Source of the DNA: Fragum whitleyi
Taxonomy: Eukaryota > Mollusca > Bivalvia > Cardiida > Cardiidae
Assembly (NCBI GenBank): GCA_948146395.1
Contig: OX411549.1
Coordinates: 33,502,693-33,566,692, forward strand
Reading direction: 5' to 3'
Length of the DNA stretch: 64,000 bases
In this document: one piece after another, positions 25,143 through 39,500 of the stretch
Numbering within the stretch: the first letter of the stretch is position 1
Layout of the letters: every line of letters starts with the position of its first letter
The notes under the pieces: generated by a model
Seen by the model: only the letters and a program-made list of their open reading frames with translations
Database searches by the model: none
What the model was told of the DNA's origin: nothing
Program-made: the position numbers and the translations under genes

Positions 25143-25505
25143 CGGAACATCGCTCGGACGTTTCCTTAAGCTGTAAAGTGCCTCGGACGTAAGTGTAGTA
25201 ATTTTAGGTCATTTTAGGTAACTCGGCTGCTGGTGGTACTTTGGTTCATACTTTTATAGAAAAACAAATTCTTTTAATGCTTTCCGATCGTCCGTGGATA
25301 ATGTTTTGGCATGTTATGATGTGAAAAACAATACACAGTAAAACACCTCGTTTTGTTATCAAATTATAAAATGTCCAGTTTTAACCTTTCTTTGATTTTG
25401 TTATCGCAACGTCATCTTTAGTAATGTGTGTGACGTCAAGTAAACCCGCGTGCGAAACGATGCTCTTTCATGGCTGTGCCCTTATTAATCCCGAGGTTCC
25501 TAGGG
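25143..25505 (+). repeat. Dispersed repeat shared with 53405-53762
   Basis: Collinear blocks with the second copy: CATCGCTCGGACGTTTCC, CTGGTGGTACTTTGGTTC, CTTTCCGATCGTCCGTGG, TGTGTGACGTCAAG and CTTATTAATCCCGAGGT. No TIRs or coding frame are evident; the type is unknown. Confidence 0.65.
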
Positions 25506-25941
25506 TTCCTGATTTGGAAGCCATCTCTTATTTCATTATAACGATGGCATATTAACTTGAACCTGACATCATGCAGAATACACAATGAGGCTCATGAAAA
25601 CGATTCGGAAGATACGTCGCATTTGGAGATCACGTATAAATGTTCCGTTAATCTGTATAATTTACAGATTCGGTGGACTTTCAATCAAATATATAGGCGG
25701 TTACGGGTTTTAATTAACTAACACGTGCGCTCCAATTCCGCGGATAAGTCGTGTTCTGCCGAAATGAAACGGGAGATATGAAATTTAAATAAATGTCAAA
25801 GGCCAGGTTCAGTTCAATATGATCCTACTATACCTACATTTTACCACGTTAACAAATACTTTTTTTTGAGTTCATTCATTTAACGAATTTTTCATATTGT
25901 CATCTCGACATGAAGAATCATATGAAAAAAGACATTCAACT

Positions 25942-26213
25942 GGGCCCCGAGATAATAAAACTTTTCTCGTACTTAATTCAAAATTTTCTAAAATTTAAAT
26001 TTGAGATTAAAGTCGTAATTATGTTTAAAGACTCATTTTCAATGTATTAACATAAATGCTCGTGAAGTTGGCAGAGTGGCAGAGTAGTAAATAACAACTT
26101 ATTAACGTTATCTTTTATATTCATACAATTATTTAAATTTAAAAGTTGAGAAAATTCAGTTCAGCCTGAAAAAAGTTTTATAACCTCGGACCCTGATATA
26201 CTCATGACATTGT
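25942..26213. mobile_element. Palindromic MITE (GGGCCCGAGG family)
   Basis: Ends GGGCCCCGAGATAATAAAAC and GTTTTATAACCTCGGACCC. The internal TTTAAATTTGAGATTAAAG / TTTAAATTTAAAAGTTGAG arms are inverted. Confidence 0.7.
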
Positions 26214-26972
26214 GTGCCCTAACCTTTATTGACTAATATCATTGTATCATAGTTTTTTAAAATCTTTTATACAAAAATCTAATAAAACTTCTTCCATATT
26301 GAATATTGTTTTATTTTCCATTTAACCCTTGTACTATGTAATAAATTCACGTCCCTGTTATTTTAGATTTCACATAAAATACCAAGGACAAAGAAGAATT
26401 CGCTCGATATCAGCAATTTTAATTATTGCCACAATAATTTTGGCTCCACTGACCGAGGGCCACTGTCGATATTGTCATGACACCATCTGTCGTGCGTCCT
26501 TCCGGTCATGCGTCTGTGCATCGTAAACTTTCTATTTAAGAAATATAATCCCAAGAAACTACTAGATGGATTTTAATCAAATTTCACTGGAGTTATATTT
26601 TGGTTACCCACTATCAAGAATGTCCAAGAAATTATGATATTATGAAACACAAGTCTTTCATTAGCTTAGGTCATTTTCATATGAGGTAAAAAAGAAAGAT
26701 TAAAAGATGTATGTTTTTCAACCACAATACAAAAGAATGATCCTTGTGGTACCTATTATTAGCCTGCCTTAATTTAGGGGAAAATAATACCATTTACTGG
26801 CGGAGTCATTTCCCAGGTTATAACTTTATAAGTGACAACTTTCAAAATCATACTTTATAACCTAAAGTGTGGATTTCATCCAAATTTTATAGGAATGGTC
26901 CATGTGTGACCTTTTATTCGTTTGCCAATTATTATTATGATTGGATTATAACATTAATCATGCTTTTTATTG

Positions 26973-27408
26973 CAGTTAGTAGGCCAACATCGTGAGATTG
27001 ACATTCACTTCGATTAAAACCATTCCGAATCACCCACTCATCGCTCCATTCTTTCATTCCAAACACTCACTCAAATCACCCAAAAGCGCTAAAAAAACGT
27101 TAAATCAATTCGAAATCGTTCAAAACGATCAATATTTCACTGAAATTTATCAAATTATTCCACATTTTTATAAGCTTGTGTCGATTTTCAACTGTTTGAT
27201 TGCTTTGTATAAATACACAGCTTGGAAAGAACTTATATCTTAAAAGGGGGAACAAATATCGCTAACTTCGTCCAATTTTGACAAAAAGAGAGGTATTTTT
27301 ATAGTGTCCCTTAAATTCCATTCAAAATCAGCTCCACACCCTCATTCAATATCATTCCAAAATAATTCCAAAATCATAAAACTTGTCAATTACACGATGT
27401 TGTTAACC
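26973..27408 (-). mobile_element. Tc1/mariner-like MITE, reverse copy
   Basis: Begins CAGTTAGTAGGCCAACATCG and ends in CACGATGTTGTTAACC. Contains AAAACCATTCCGAATCACCC and TCATTCCAAACACTCACTC blocks. The flanking TA is eroded. Inserted in tandem-repeat DNA whose two halves resume on either side. Confidence 0.7.
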
Positions 27409-27894
27409 AATGGGAAGAGGTCAATTTAAATTAAGTTTTTACAGTGAAAACTTAAAAGATCTTTTTCTTATATCCTAAGCATAGACTTCATCCATATTGA
27501 ACGAAAATTGTTCCTCTGTGACCCTTTATAAGCCATGTAATAACAATTAGATTAAATACGACTTTATGAGAAAAGGTAATTGCTATCTAAAATACTTTGA
27601 AAATAATTAATTAATAACGGGAAGGGTGTATTTTTATAGAAGGGGAGTAAATTTATTACATGAATTTGACTTTATTATATGTGAGATCCCTCCCCTTGTC
27701 CCCTTTTTGAGAAAAATAATTTCGATTATCTTTTTATCATTATCAAAAAAGGCAGTTTCGTTGAGGAAATCAGCGCTCAAGAGCTTCTAGTCTATATGAT
27801 CAGATGGTTTCTTTTGAAATAGAACTCAGTTTCCATCTTTTAATTTAGACCAATCTGGAATTTTGAAAAAAAGATCAGGTTGAATTCGACAATA

Positions 27895-29558
27895 CAGTTA
27901 ACATCATCTTGAAATCGACCAGGTGAATGATTTTGAAATTAAATTGAATGAGTGCCATGAGTGAGTTTTGAGTGAAATTTAAGGGAGGTAATCAAATATC
28001 GCTAATTTTGTTCTGGACGAACAAAATCAGCTATATTTATTACCTCCCTTCAATACAAGAGCCGCCAGAGACGGATTATGCTCCCCGAATAAGGCATTGT
28101 CACAAAAGAATGTATGCAATAAATGGAAAATTCATTGCAATGAATCTTAACTGTTTTACCCTGAACACTTTTTAGAGGCAGTTGTTATAGGGTTAAGGGT
28201 TAAACATTTTACAATGACATTCTGCCAAAAAAAAATTGTCATTTTCTACTCATTATAGAAATATGAGACACAGAGAGCCAACGTAAAGGTAACAAACATT
28301 AAGCTCCCTTTTTCCATGACATTTTTGCATGAAATGTTCAAATAGTTTATAGTAAAGGGCATCTTATTCGCTACTCAATTATGAATTTCATCAAATTCTG
28401 AACATAAGACCAGGGAAATTAAAGATAAAGGTAAAACGCATTTAGCTCCCTTTTTCCATGATATATTTTTGTACGAAAATTTAGAATTGTTTATAGTAAA
28501 AGGCATCTAATTTGCTACTCAAATATGAAATTTTCAGTAAATTCTGACTTAAATTCTGAAATAAGACTAGATGAAATGAGAGAAAAATTACATTTTACCC
28601 TTAGTCCCCTTTTCCCGTGACGGTGCCACTAATCTAAAAACTAGGAAAGACACATCAGAATTGTATCATAGGGAGTTTACATGGCAAGTTTTATTTGATA
28701 AGACCAAAGGGTAATTGAGAAAGTACTGTAATATTAGACACAGAGAGCTCACATAAAGGTAACAAACATTAAACCCCCTTTTTGTATGACATATTTATAG
28801 ACACAAATTTCAAATAGTTTATGGTAAAGCATATCTGAGTAACTACTCAAATATGAAAATTTCATCAAATTCTGAATATAAGACTAAAAAAATGAAAGAA
28901 TAACTGTATTTTACAAGCTAAGGTAAAGGTAACAAGCATTCAGCCCCCTTTTTCCATGAAATATTTTTTGTACGAAAATTTCAAATTTATTATTGTAAAG
29001 GGCATCTAATTTGCTACTCAAGTATGAAATTTCATTCAATTCTGCCCATTAGATTAGGAGAAATTTGAGAAAAACTTTATTTTACCCTAAGACCCCTTTG
29101 CCCGTGACGAGGCCTCAAATCCAAAAAACCGACACAGATGCATCAACACTTATACCGTAGAAAGATCACGTGGTAAGTTTCATTTGATTTGTCCCAAGGG
29201 TTATGGAGAAATCGTTGGGAACGGACGGAATTGCGTACGTACGGGCGGACAGACGAAGCGGCGTCTATATGCTCTCTGTCCGGGAATCATAAAAACGTGC
29301 ATACAAGCTCTATAGACCTTCTTATTTCTCCAAGAACAAGAGAGACGCTTATAATTTCAATTGTATTAGTGAAATCGCGATTTTTTCTAGCTATATTTAT
29401 TATCATGCAGTTTTTGATATGTTTCTTTTTTTGGTCATTTTGGGGCGTTTATGAATGGTTTAGAATGAATGGTTTAGAATGAATGAATGAAATGCTGATT
29501 GAGCGATTAAGAATGGGATTGATTGATACGAATGTCAATTTCACGATGTTACTAACTG
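27895..29558 (+). mobile_element. Tc1/mariner-like MITE split by a nested insertion
   Basis: Left arm from 27895 (preceded by TA; CAGTTAACATCATCTTGAAA) to about 28055 and right arm from about 29345 to 29558 (ends CACGATGTTACTAACTG, followed by TA). The roughly 1.3 kb between them is a different tandem-repeat element, so the MITE was in place first. Confidence 0.75.
28200..29290. repeat. Nested tandem-repeat element inside a MITE
   Basis: Several diverged units with recurring CCCTTTTTCCATGA, AAGGGCATCT and GCTACTCAAATATGAAA blocks, ending in an ACGGACGG-type tract (GGACGGAATTGCGTACGTAC, then GGGCGGACAGACG). It resembles the unit-plus-terminal-tract layout of the 17345 element but shares no obvious sequence with it. 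Noncoding. Confidence 0.65.
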
Positions 29559-30589
29559 TACCATCAAAATGTCCAAAAATACATCATCATTAGAAGGTCT
29601 GTTTTTATCTTTTATTTGAATTTGTAATCTGTCATTACATGAACATCATTTTATGAAAATGAGGTTTAGAATAATGACCTACATTTTCCTATTGCACTCG
29701 AGAATCGATTACAAAACTGCAAAGTATTGTCGTAAAGTAGTTTATTTTCTAGTTTTTTGAAGCGGAACGTCGATAAATGTGCAAAAATAAGATGGGTCGA
29801 AAGTATCGGATTAAACCATCTTCTTGCATCGTACACACCGTTCAAAAATTACAAAGGACACAAAGATTATCAGACATTTTTCTTAATTCTATACAGATGA
29901 TATTATTAATCATTATTATTATTTTTTAAGACAGAAAGTCATCACAATTCTTGTTTTCACACTAACGGCTGGACGTAACAAATTAAGATTAAAAGGACAA
30001 ATATATGTAAAGTCTTAGATAGAGTGACGTAAATCCGCCAGTGGCGTACGTTTCGTCGCATTATTCCCGTTTAACTACGGTCTATAAAGTAGGTCATCCG
30101 TGCCGTGGCTGCTGTGAGCTATGTTTTTGGCAGCTAAACATTTGCCCCGGCAGTACCGACAATCACGTCAAGTTGCGTTCTTCATCGATCCCGTTCACGT
30201 TCATTGTGAAAAGTTCATCCCGTTTCTTCCACGGTGATTTGAAACGTGACAGCCGTGGTCTCAAAGATCATAGTGTAAATGGAAGTTTACACGAAATCTT
30301 GGTAGTTTGTCATTTCTTTGGGGTATTTTTAAGCGCTCAAATTATATCAAATGGTATTTTTTTGGAAAATGTTATTGCTTAACAATTTTGCGAAGCATGA
30401 AATTTCTTACAGAAAAGTTAGTCCGTCGCTAGATGCTTGTTTAAGTTAATAATGTGGTTTTTGTTACTAAGTTGCAAATCAAACTAAGTTAAAAAAAATC
30501 GGGGTATTTTACGAGTGCTTAATTTCTGCTCTTGTGAACTTGTTATCACTATATGTACGTCTAATCATATTAAATAAATTAAAAACAAA

Positions 30590-33500
30590 ATGAAAGAAAG
30601 TAAAGAAAAAACACTGGAAAATGGAGACGCTGGTCCCAGGGACTCACATTATAAGGAACGAGAGACCTGGGGTTCCAAGTTCGATTTTCTGTTTGCCCTC
30701 ATTGGATTTGCTGTTGGCCTTGGAAATGTGTGGAGGTTTCCATATTTGTGCTACAAAAATGGTGGAGGTATGTTCGAGTTAAATGTTTACTTTTGCATCA
30801 TGTTTCATTAAAATCAAGCTTCAATAAAGATGTAAATAACATATAACATAATTTAAATTGAATTGGATGCAATAAAGTATAGTTATCAACGGAGGGGGGG
30901 GGGGGGGGGTAACCTTAGTATCTGACATTCCATGCTGGCATTAAACAGCACATGGTAACCTAGGACCCTTTTTCATATTTTCATAAAATTCTTGAAGCAA
31001 TTTTCTGCGTTTTTGAAATAATAACTGCATCCCTAGTCCCCTAGTATCTCGTGTGAAAAATAAGTGTGAAAGTTTTGAGAAAATCCAAAAGAATTTGAAA
31101 ACCGTATTGCGCAAAACAAGAATGCTATGATTGAAATTCTACGAGATACCCTTTCTTGTATTTTCCCATTCCTACTTTGGTTCTGTCCAAATTTCATATT
31201 TTCAAATTCAATATATCTTTAAATTTATGGGAATCAAATGATATTTCACCGCGTTCACAAACACAACCACGGGCTGGGATTCAGTAGAAACAAAAAAAAA
31301 AATAACAAACTCCCTGCGATAGGTTCAGCCAAATTCCGGGACTTCCAAAGGCTCGAACGGGGTGGATCATTCCCACTTCTGGCTCGTCGGTCGAGTGGTA
31401 ATCGGGTTCAACTCGTAATATGCTGAATGCGGGGGAGGGGGGGGGGGGGGGTCACATCGGTTACAGGTCCAAGACCTACCGGAGGCGGATAGTATATTTA
31501 GGCAAGTCTCTTCACAGACCAAGTCCCAGTCCAGCCAGCTGTAAAAGTTTGTAGCAGTGGTTAGAATCCATTGCCTCTCATAATTTACATGATAAGAGGG
31601 TATGAGTTTGTTCGTTTGTATGAAAGTGGCTTTGCGCAGCCTTCAAACAGGCTTTCAGTCTTATCGCGGCTGAAGCACGTAACAATGGATTCTCGGTATT
31701 TCTCATACCAGAACTACAATTACGTATTTTCCTTGTCTCGAGCTGCTTACCCCACATATGTCTATGATTATCAATCCATTAGAGGGAGGCAAATAGTTTG
31801 ATAGGATGTGTCCCGCCGTCGGGAATCTAACCCGGGACCTTTTGATTTGTTTTGAATGAATAGTCCGACGCGCTTCCACAGCGCTTAAACGGCGGCAACT
31901 GGTATGAGTTAGGGTCATCCCTATACTTTAGGTACTGTTAATCGTGTTATCCTCGTAACAAAGAAATCAGACAACACTTTGTTCATACAATTACTCTGTT
32001 TACGATGGACAGACAGATGGATGGACAAATGGGTACCTGAACAGTGAACAGCACTATAGGTCTTCTGACCTTCGGCTTAATTAGCTAAATTATTCTAAAG
32101 CATCTTTTCTTTTCTTTTTTGAATTGTTTACTTAATTTTCATCGTCTATATTTTCATAAGACTTCAACGGGGGTTTTTTTTTTTACATTCGCCCGATATA
32201 AATAAACTGTGCAACATAATTTTGCTGCGTAATTCTTCTTCAATTTCACACTTTAGCGTGGTATATGCTTTTTTTGTTAAAAGATGTAAATCCCCGGAGT
32301 TTGTATGAATACAGGGCTTTTGTCCTACTTAAGCAAATTTAGAGCATCTTTTAAACTTTTATCCTTATCTAGCAACAAAATTGTAGAGGTGTCCAAAATG
32401 AAACAAGTAGCAGATGACGGTTTTCAGTTGGCAAAATATTTAAAATCCTTTAATACATCACCTGCATCGAGGACAAGTTGAAAGTAGAAAATCATGGTAT
32501 GGTAAGTACGTCTGCGCGGTATATAATGATTAAAACGAGAATCTCTTCATGTTTTTTCCACGACACACGTGCGCCTATTGTTCTTACTTATTGCTTGTGG
32601 GTTGCCCTCTGGGAGCGTGCTCCATGGGTCTTGACTTACGATTATTCATTTCTTATTTTATTTTCGAAAGATGTTTAGCAAACGGGCCCTAGACGTGTTT
32701 AGCGGCGTAGGAAGCACGTGCAAAATTGCACAGTAATCTTTTGTTTCGGTTTGAGATCGATCGTGGGTTCGATCCCCGGTGGCGGCAAATATCCTTTCCG
32801 ACGTTTGTCTCTCACCAATGGGTATATAATCGTAAACCAATGTAAGATAGCAGTCGGGGGCTAGGAAAGGGTGTAATTGTAGTACGGATGAAAGACCCGT
32901 AAAACCCATTCAAACATTCAGGACATTTTACACGTGATTGCTATGCAACGTTCATGATGACGTCACCTTTTTGGCTTACCCTAGAAGACGTCAGATTTGT
33001 GGACTGGGCTATTGCCCCTAGATCTTTTGATACTAGAGACAGGTATCGTTATCGTTAGGTCATGTGACCCGGTAGTGACGTCATTTGATCAACGTTAAAC
33101 CGAAGCTAGAAAATCGTAAAGCGGATTTGCGACATGCAATTGCTTGTAAATCGCGATGAATGCGGCGAAAAACATCAAATAATGAGTTGATTTTTTTTTC
33201 TTTCGTATGTTTATCTCGTAAAGAGCATATTTATATAAGCAACAGAATTTCAGTACTTCCATTTTAAACAATGCCGCCAAATTTCAACGGATATCGACAT
33301 GCATGATGGGAAAATTCTTACGGCTCGTAATAACTTATTTGTCGTGAAAAGTACCCAGCCAATCAGATTGCCGTAGAATTTATACACTACCCGTTGCCTC
33401 TCACAGACATCGGGGTACCAGTTCATCAGATTTGGTGAAATGAACGAAAGCGGGATATAAGTTTTCGATAGTTTCACTGTTCATACGGTGAGTAAATCAA

Positions 33501-36500
33501 ATGATAAGTCATCGTTCTTCCTCCGTTAACCACCGAAAAGCATTAAAGTAAATTGTAATAAAAACCACTTTTCCTTGCGTGCTTACTTCGTCGTTCACCA
33601 CAGAATTTTTTTCCACTCACTACTTTGCAAATTTTTACCCGTAAACTGTTCGCAGGAGCTCTTACGACCGGTTTCGGAGTATTTATGAATGCATCTACAT
33701 GTATTTCAGGAGCCTTTCTGATCCCATATGTAATATGTGCTATCATCGGGGGTGTTCCTCTTTTTTATTTGGAAGTAGCCGTTGGTCAATTTATGGGCGT
33801 AGCTGGAATCAAAGCATGGAATATATGTCCTATATTTAGAGGTAGGGTACTGCCAAGCATAGCATGTCTGAGGATTTTTTAAATGGTTATCTTAATACAT
33901 GTTAATGAAATTGCTAAATACACGTTAATTCGTTAAGTCGAACAGTGCTTTAGATTGTCTTTCATCCAAATCTTTGCTGTTATTTTTTTCTCAGAATACT
34001 CATTACATTATTGTTAGGTGGAATATCCACATCCATTTGTTCGAGGAGCTAAAAGCTCACATTCTCTAATATCTAAATCTTCTCGAAACTATACATACAT
34101 TTTCAACATGGTTAGCAGAAAGTTTGCGAGGATAGTTCATATTAGAACTCATTTACCTGAATGTCTTTTTGAAAAAAAAATCATTAGACTGACTAATAAA
34201 ACATATATATCTTCTTTGGTTAACTCTAAAATAGGCAAAACAACATTTTCTCGATTGATTGTCAGATAATTTGAGCGATACTATGACCAAGAATATTTTC
34301 CATTTTGGCGTTTAAAGGCAATGGATAGCAACATCATTGTTCTAGCAGAAGTATACACAAGCATATGAGCCTGTGCGTGACTTTTCCAACAATTTCATAT
34401 CCATACGAGGTACAAACGTTGGGTAGCGTTGACAACGACACAATTCAATAATAATATATGCTGACAGCATGAAGATGGATTGAGATCTTATCTATATAGC
34501 GCAAAGTGAAGGTTCTGGCCAGCCTGTGGAGCCACACAGGCTGGCCAGAAGCTTTACTTTGCGCACATTTCAAATTTTTGGAAATGTCACGCACAGACTC
34601 ATTTTACTTTCTAAGGTATCGGTCTCGCTATGCTGATCATCATGTTCTTGGTAAATTGCTACTACAACATCATTTTGGCCTGGGCGTTCCGGTATTTCTA
34701 TGCGTCCTTCACCTCTAAACTACCGTGGACAGACTGTGACTATGAGGATTGGGCTACCATACATTGCAGCAAGTTTGATGAGGCTCCGCAGATCAACAAT
34801 ACGTGTGATTACTCAACTGGAAACGGAGGGTATATTCTTCAGTTGTTTTATTATTTAGTGCTTTCTAATTTATTGTTAATTTCGGCAACTGCAAATAAGA
34901 AACATTTAGGTTATGATCATTACAATCACTATGTTAAACCAATCGACAAGCTGTTCTTAAGATATTTGGTGTGGATCTGAAAATGAATATAAGAATGCAT
35001 TAACTACGAACGCGTTATTATTTGAGTATTGAGTTTATCATAAAATGCGCTACTTTTGTCTCACTTTTGTGGGTTTGTTACTCATTGTTTTCAATAGGAA
35101 AAACCTACTTATTAACAAAATCAGCAAGATTCACCATTCAGGAAAAAAGCATAGAAAATAACGAAGTTCGTAAATTTACGAACTTTACCATTTTCATTGC
35201 TGTATTTCTTCTGTATTCGTTTGTTTTGTTATATATCTGAGAATAGTTGTACTTTATAATTTTGAATAAGAAGGCATAAATAATGAATTTCGCTGGTCCT
35301 GTGGTTTTTGGGTAGGTTTTTTTATACAGCAAAATGTGAGTAACGAATCCACAAAACTGTGAAAAAAGTAGTGCAATTTATGATAAATCATTACTTATTA
35401 ACGCATTAACGGTATTTTGATGTCCTTTCCCAGATCTGTGTTGGGCGTTTTCATAAATGGAACTTGCGAAACGGTTGAGACGGCTAACATATTAAATGTT
35501 ACTATTGTCAATGGGACTAAACCGGACTTGGCTTATCAGGTAGAACCGGTCACAGAATACTGGGAGTAAGTAAGGAGGTCCATATTTTATATGTTTACAT
35601 CTATAGGCTTTTTTACGAACTTTAGGATAACAAATATTTATAAGATTCTTCGAGTTGCAAGTATCGAGTTTTCATTTCAATAACGATGAAAAATAGTTTT
35701 TTTTCCTTTTCAATCTTTGCATCCAACTCCTATAACTTATTCATTGTAAACTTAAACCAACTTCCAATCGTTCTCTTAAATACAGCATGAAAAATTTTGC
35801 TTAAGGTGGCAATGGACAGCGGCCTCTCGACTCTATAAACCGAAAGTGGGTTTTCGTTTATTTTACGGCTCTTTTTGCGCGTTGTTTAAAAAGACCGGTT
35901 TTCGTAAGATTCTACATATGGAAATAACGTAGAAAAATGGTAGTAAATCTTCATAATTTAGCTTCTTTTCAACATTTGATATTAACTGAATGACTGAATC
36001 ATTAAATTTAACAATAAAAATGCGTAAAAACCGTCATTTAATTAGGAGGGTCACTGTAAAATAACGAAATTGTTTCTTATTTGCATGGAAAGGTATGCTG
36101 AATTTTTTACCCAAATAAAGGAAAAATATGGGTTACAAATCGGAAAATAAGAAAAATTCATTGGGTAATTTCTTCAAAAAATAGGTTTTTGTGTCATTTT
36201 TTATCAGTAAAATAACAAAAATTAGTGCAATTTTAACTTTTGAAGGCAAATTATGCAAATGCAATTGATCAAAGAGAATTTTTCTTGTCAATAGCCATTG
36301 TGTACATGTAAAAGGTCTATCAAAATGTATGTGTTTTATAGCTATAACCTAGTACAAAGTTCATACTAGACTTAAAACGAATATAACCGTTTTACTGAAA
36401 AATGGCCTATACCACCCAAGGGCAAACAACTCTAGCATGAAAACGAGCGTGGAAAGGTACCTTCAAATTTTGATATAATGACAACACAATGTTAATCTAC

Positions 36501-39500
36501 AACATATGTGACCAAGAAAAAAATTCATTGGGCGGAAAAAAATGACGCCATGTGTCCATTGCTACCTTAATAATGTTGAAGATGCAATTGTTTCATGAAT
36601 TCTGATAATCTTTTCACTTACTAGTCAGCGAAACAATGAAACATTTATCGGGAAAGCAATGAAAAAGGTGCATGAGAGCTTGGGATCACCAAAATAAAAA
36701 TTTATAAGTATTGTTGGATGAGGTTAATTTTAACCAAATCTCCTCATTTAAACAAATGGACGCCCGTTTTTTTTTTCTAGATTATTTCTAGTGTGCTACC
36801 TTTGAAGCACAAAAAGCTCACATTTTGTCAAAACATAACGGTAACTTCCTTAAATAAAATTTCTAAAATTCCCTGCAAATTGAGAATTTTGTGACTTTTT
36901 CAAAGTTTGGGCGGTGTCTTCTTTTGTTTACTTTCCACGTTCTTACGAACTTTTTAAAATAATTCTTTTGTCCAAGTCCTCGACATTGGTGTGTTTTCTG
37001 TGAATATAATATTCTATTCTTTTTCTTTTCTTTTTTTTATCAAATGGTTCAAAAATAGAGAAAACATGTACTGACCGATTAGAAGTTGGTTTCAGTATAT
37101 ATGTACATGAATAATACTTGCAGTGATAATCCAAAGTAATTTGTAACAATGTAGGTTTGGAAATAAAAAAAAAAATCATAAAAAGTGGAATATGTACCAA
37201 GAGCTTTTATTTTGTATTAGTAAAAAGATGATATGCATTTAATATTAATTGTATTTTTCCTTTTTTTACAGGAACAAAGTTCTGGCTATCTCTGATGGTA
37301 TTCTTGATATGGGCCTTCCAAAATGGGACCTGGCTCTATGTCTTCTGTTTGCTTGGATCGTGGTGTATCTTTGTATTTGTAAAGGGATTCGAGCATCTGG
37401 AAAAGTTAGAATTAGATTTACTTTATTAAAGAATAAAATCAAAAACGAAATCATAGAAGACGTTTGGTTGACATGAAATTATGAACTTAGGGTAACAGTA
37501 AATGTAAGTGGGAAGAAGGAGTTTGGAGACCTAAACAGTTAAAGCAAATTAAAATTTAATAAATGTCAATAAAATTAGTCGATTAAAGCTGATAAGGAGC
37601 TTATTGACCATTGTTTATCTTAAATTTCATGAGATTTGAATGTCTTTTTAAGGTTCGTGTAAAGTGTTTGAGACCTGTAAGGTTGTTTAGCAATATTTTA
37701 TATAGATGCGAGGTTGTTTAGCAATATATCAATTTCTATTTCACAATATAATAAATATATAGTAATTTGTCATAGATCATTGAATTGAAAAATCATAATA
37801 TGAAATAAACCACAGAAAAATTCACAATATTATTAAGTGATGTTGCACCATACTAAACATCTATTTTAAAAACAGACCAAACCGGTTTGATATGTATGTT
37901 GACAAAATAAATGGAAATTGATTGTTTCAAAATAGCCTTTTGAGACTGAGTTTTATATCTAAGGTTGAAGTAGTACCTAGTAGGAACATTTGTCTCTATT
38001 GTGATACAATTTAGGAAAATTTTATCCAGCAGCAATGAAGTTGTTGGTTTTGAACAAAATATCACTTTTCCATAATGGTTAGGCTATTCTGTTATGACAT
38101 GGGGCCTCTAATGTTATGCAACCGCTTGTGCTTATCTACAACTTCAGTTTGATATATTGTTTAGTTAGGCAAAATGTTTTTTTGTTTATATTTGGAAAAA
38201 GAAGCAGCATTCAATTGGTTTCAAAAACTCTTTACACGAACCTTAAAAGAGTGAACTAAAGTTCAGCTGAGGAAAACATTTTGATTAATCTTTACGATAG
38301 GTGATGTATGTGACAGCCACCTCACCTTATATTTTCATGACGGTTCTTCTGATCAGAAACTCGCTTCTAGAAGGAGCCAGGGAAGGCATTGAGTTTTACC
38401 TCAAACCTGATCTAAACAAGCTTGGCGATACTAAGGTATGGTATTCTGTTTGATTCCAATATATAACAGGAAAAGTCAGTTATTCGTTCAGATTTGTACA
38501 AGGAGGGATGGCAAATATGATAACTCCTGAATCTAAGTAACTAGATGATAATATATATTGTTATATTGTCATAGACCTCCTATTATCGCCTATGCATTAC
38601 TTATAATGCTGGGTGCGATCTTGTTTTGATAAATTGATAGATATGCCCACTTTCACCAATGCTACCCATTGACTGACTCATTTTAACCGTTTTTAGGATC
38701 AGATACAATTAGCACCACCAAGAAATTTCCTTTTAACTTTGTGACATGTATTAGCACCATTTGGGATGTCTACATACATATCTAACATTTCAGGTTTGGG
38801 TTGATGCTGGCACACAGATCTTTTTCTCGTACGCAGTATCTTTAGGCGCTCTGACGGCCCTTGGAAGTTACAATAAATTCAATCACAACTCATACAGGTA
38901 ATTCAATATATGGGCGATGCAAAAGTATTCATGATATTACTTCGATAAGATTCCAAAGTTACTCTGTTTGCTTTCTGCTCTCTGAATGAGTTAGTACATC
39001 ACGAGGAAATATCATTTTCCAGGAATATTGGGAGCTTGACGTAAATGTTACCCTAATTACCACAGATCACGAACTAAAAGAAAAAGAAGAATAAATAGTA
39101 AAAGAAACTAAATGATTATGTAAGGTAAAGACGTGTTCTAAATGACAATTGCAAACCGGAGCTTGAAATTGGAAAAGCTTGAAGAATGAAATGAAATAAT
39201 TACTTAATGACAATAAGTTTGTGGCTTCATTTTCAGGCTTACTCAAATGAAATAATTTGATGTAGATTTTAATGTATTTTTTTTTTTACTTTATCTAACC
39301 TCAACTGAATTTGCTTTTCAGGGATATAATTTTATTTGCGTGCACTAACAGCGGAACGAGTATATTTGCTGGGTTTATCATCTTCTCCATTCTCGGACAC
39401 ATGGCTCACGTGCAGGGCAAGGAAATAGCAGATGTTGCAGAAGCAGGTAGGAGCGAACACAAATATCGATAATGATATATACTATAGAAAGTGAATTTTT

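Larger units (their letters stand above)
24690..30589. other. Intergenic region between the two SLC6 genes
   Basis: No exon was recognised. It contains the 3'UTR of copy 1 with a candidate poly(A) signal, a long dispersed repeat (25143-25505), a palindromic MITE (25942-26213), diverged tandem-repeat DNA (26420-26960 and 27410-27725) split by a mariner-like MITE, a second mariner-like MITE that itself carries a nested tandem-repeat element (27895-29558), and about 1 kb of unassigned DNA before the start codon of copy 2. The 113-codon open frame at 30041-30382 has no recognisable domain and probably lies in promoter/5'UTR DNA. Confidence 0.6.

Noticed and set aside
30041..30382. 113-codon open frame upstream of SLC6 copy 2
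   Set aside because: No recognisable domain and no counterpart upstream of copy 1 in view; more likely promoter/5'UTR DNA.
32760..32785. Possible tRNA gene (B-box GGTTCGATCCCC)
   Set aside because: No cloverleaf could be drawn and a SINE body follows; treated as SINE head. The same holds for tRNA-like boxes near 12975, 13475, 17275, 19525 and 31830.
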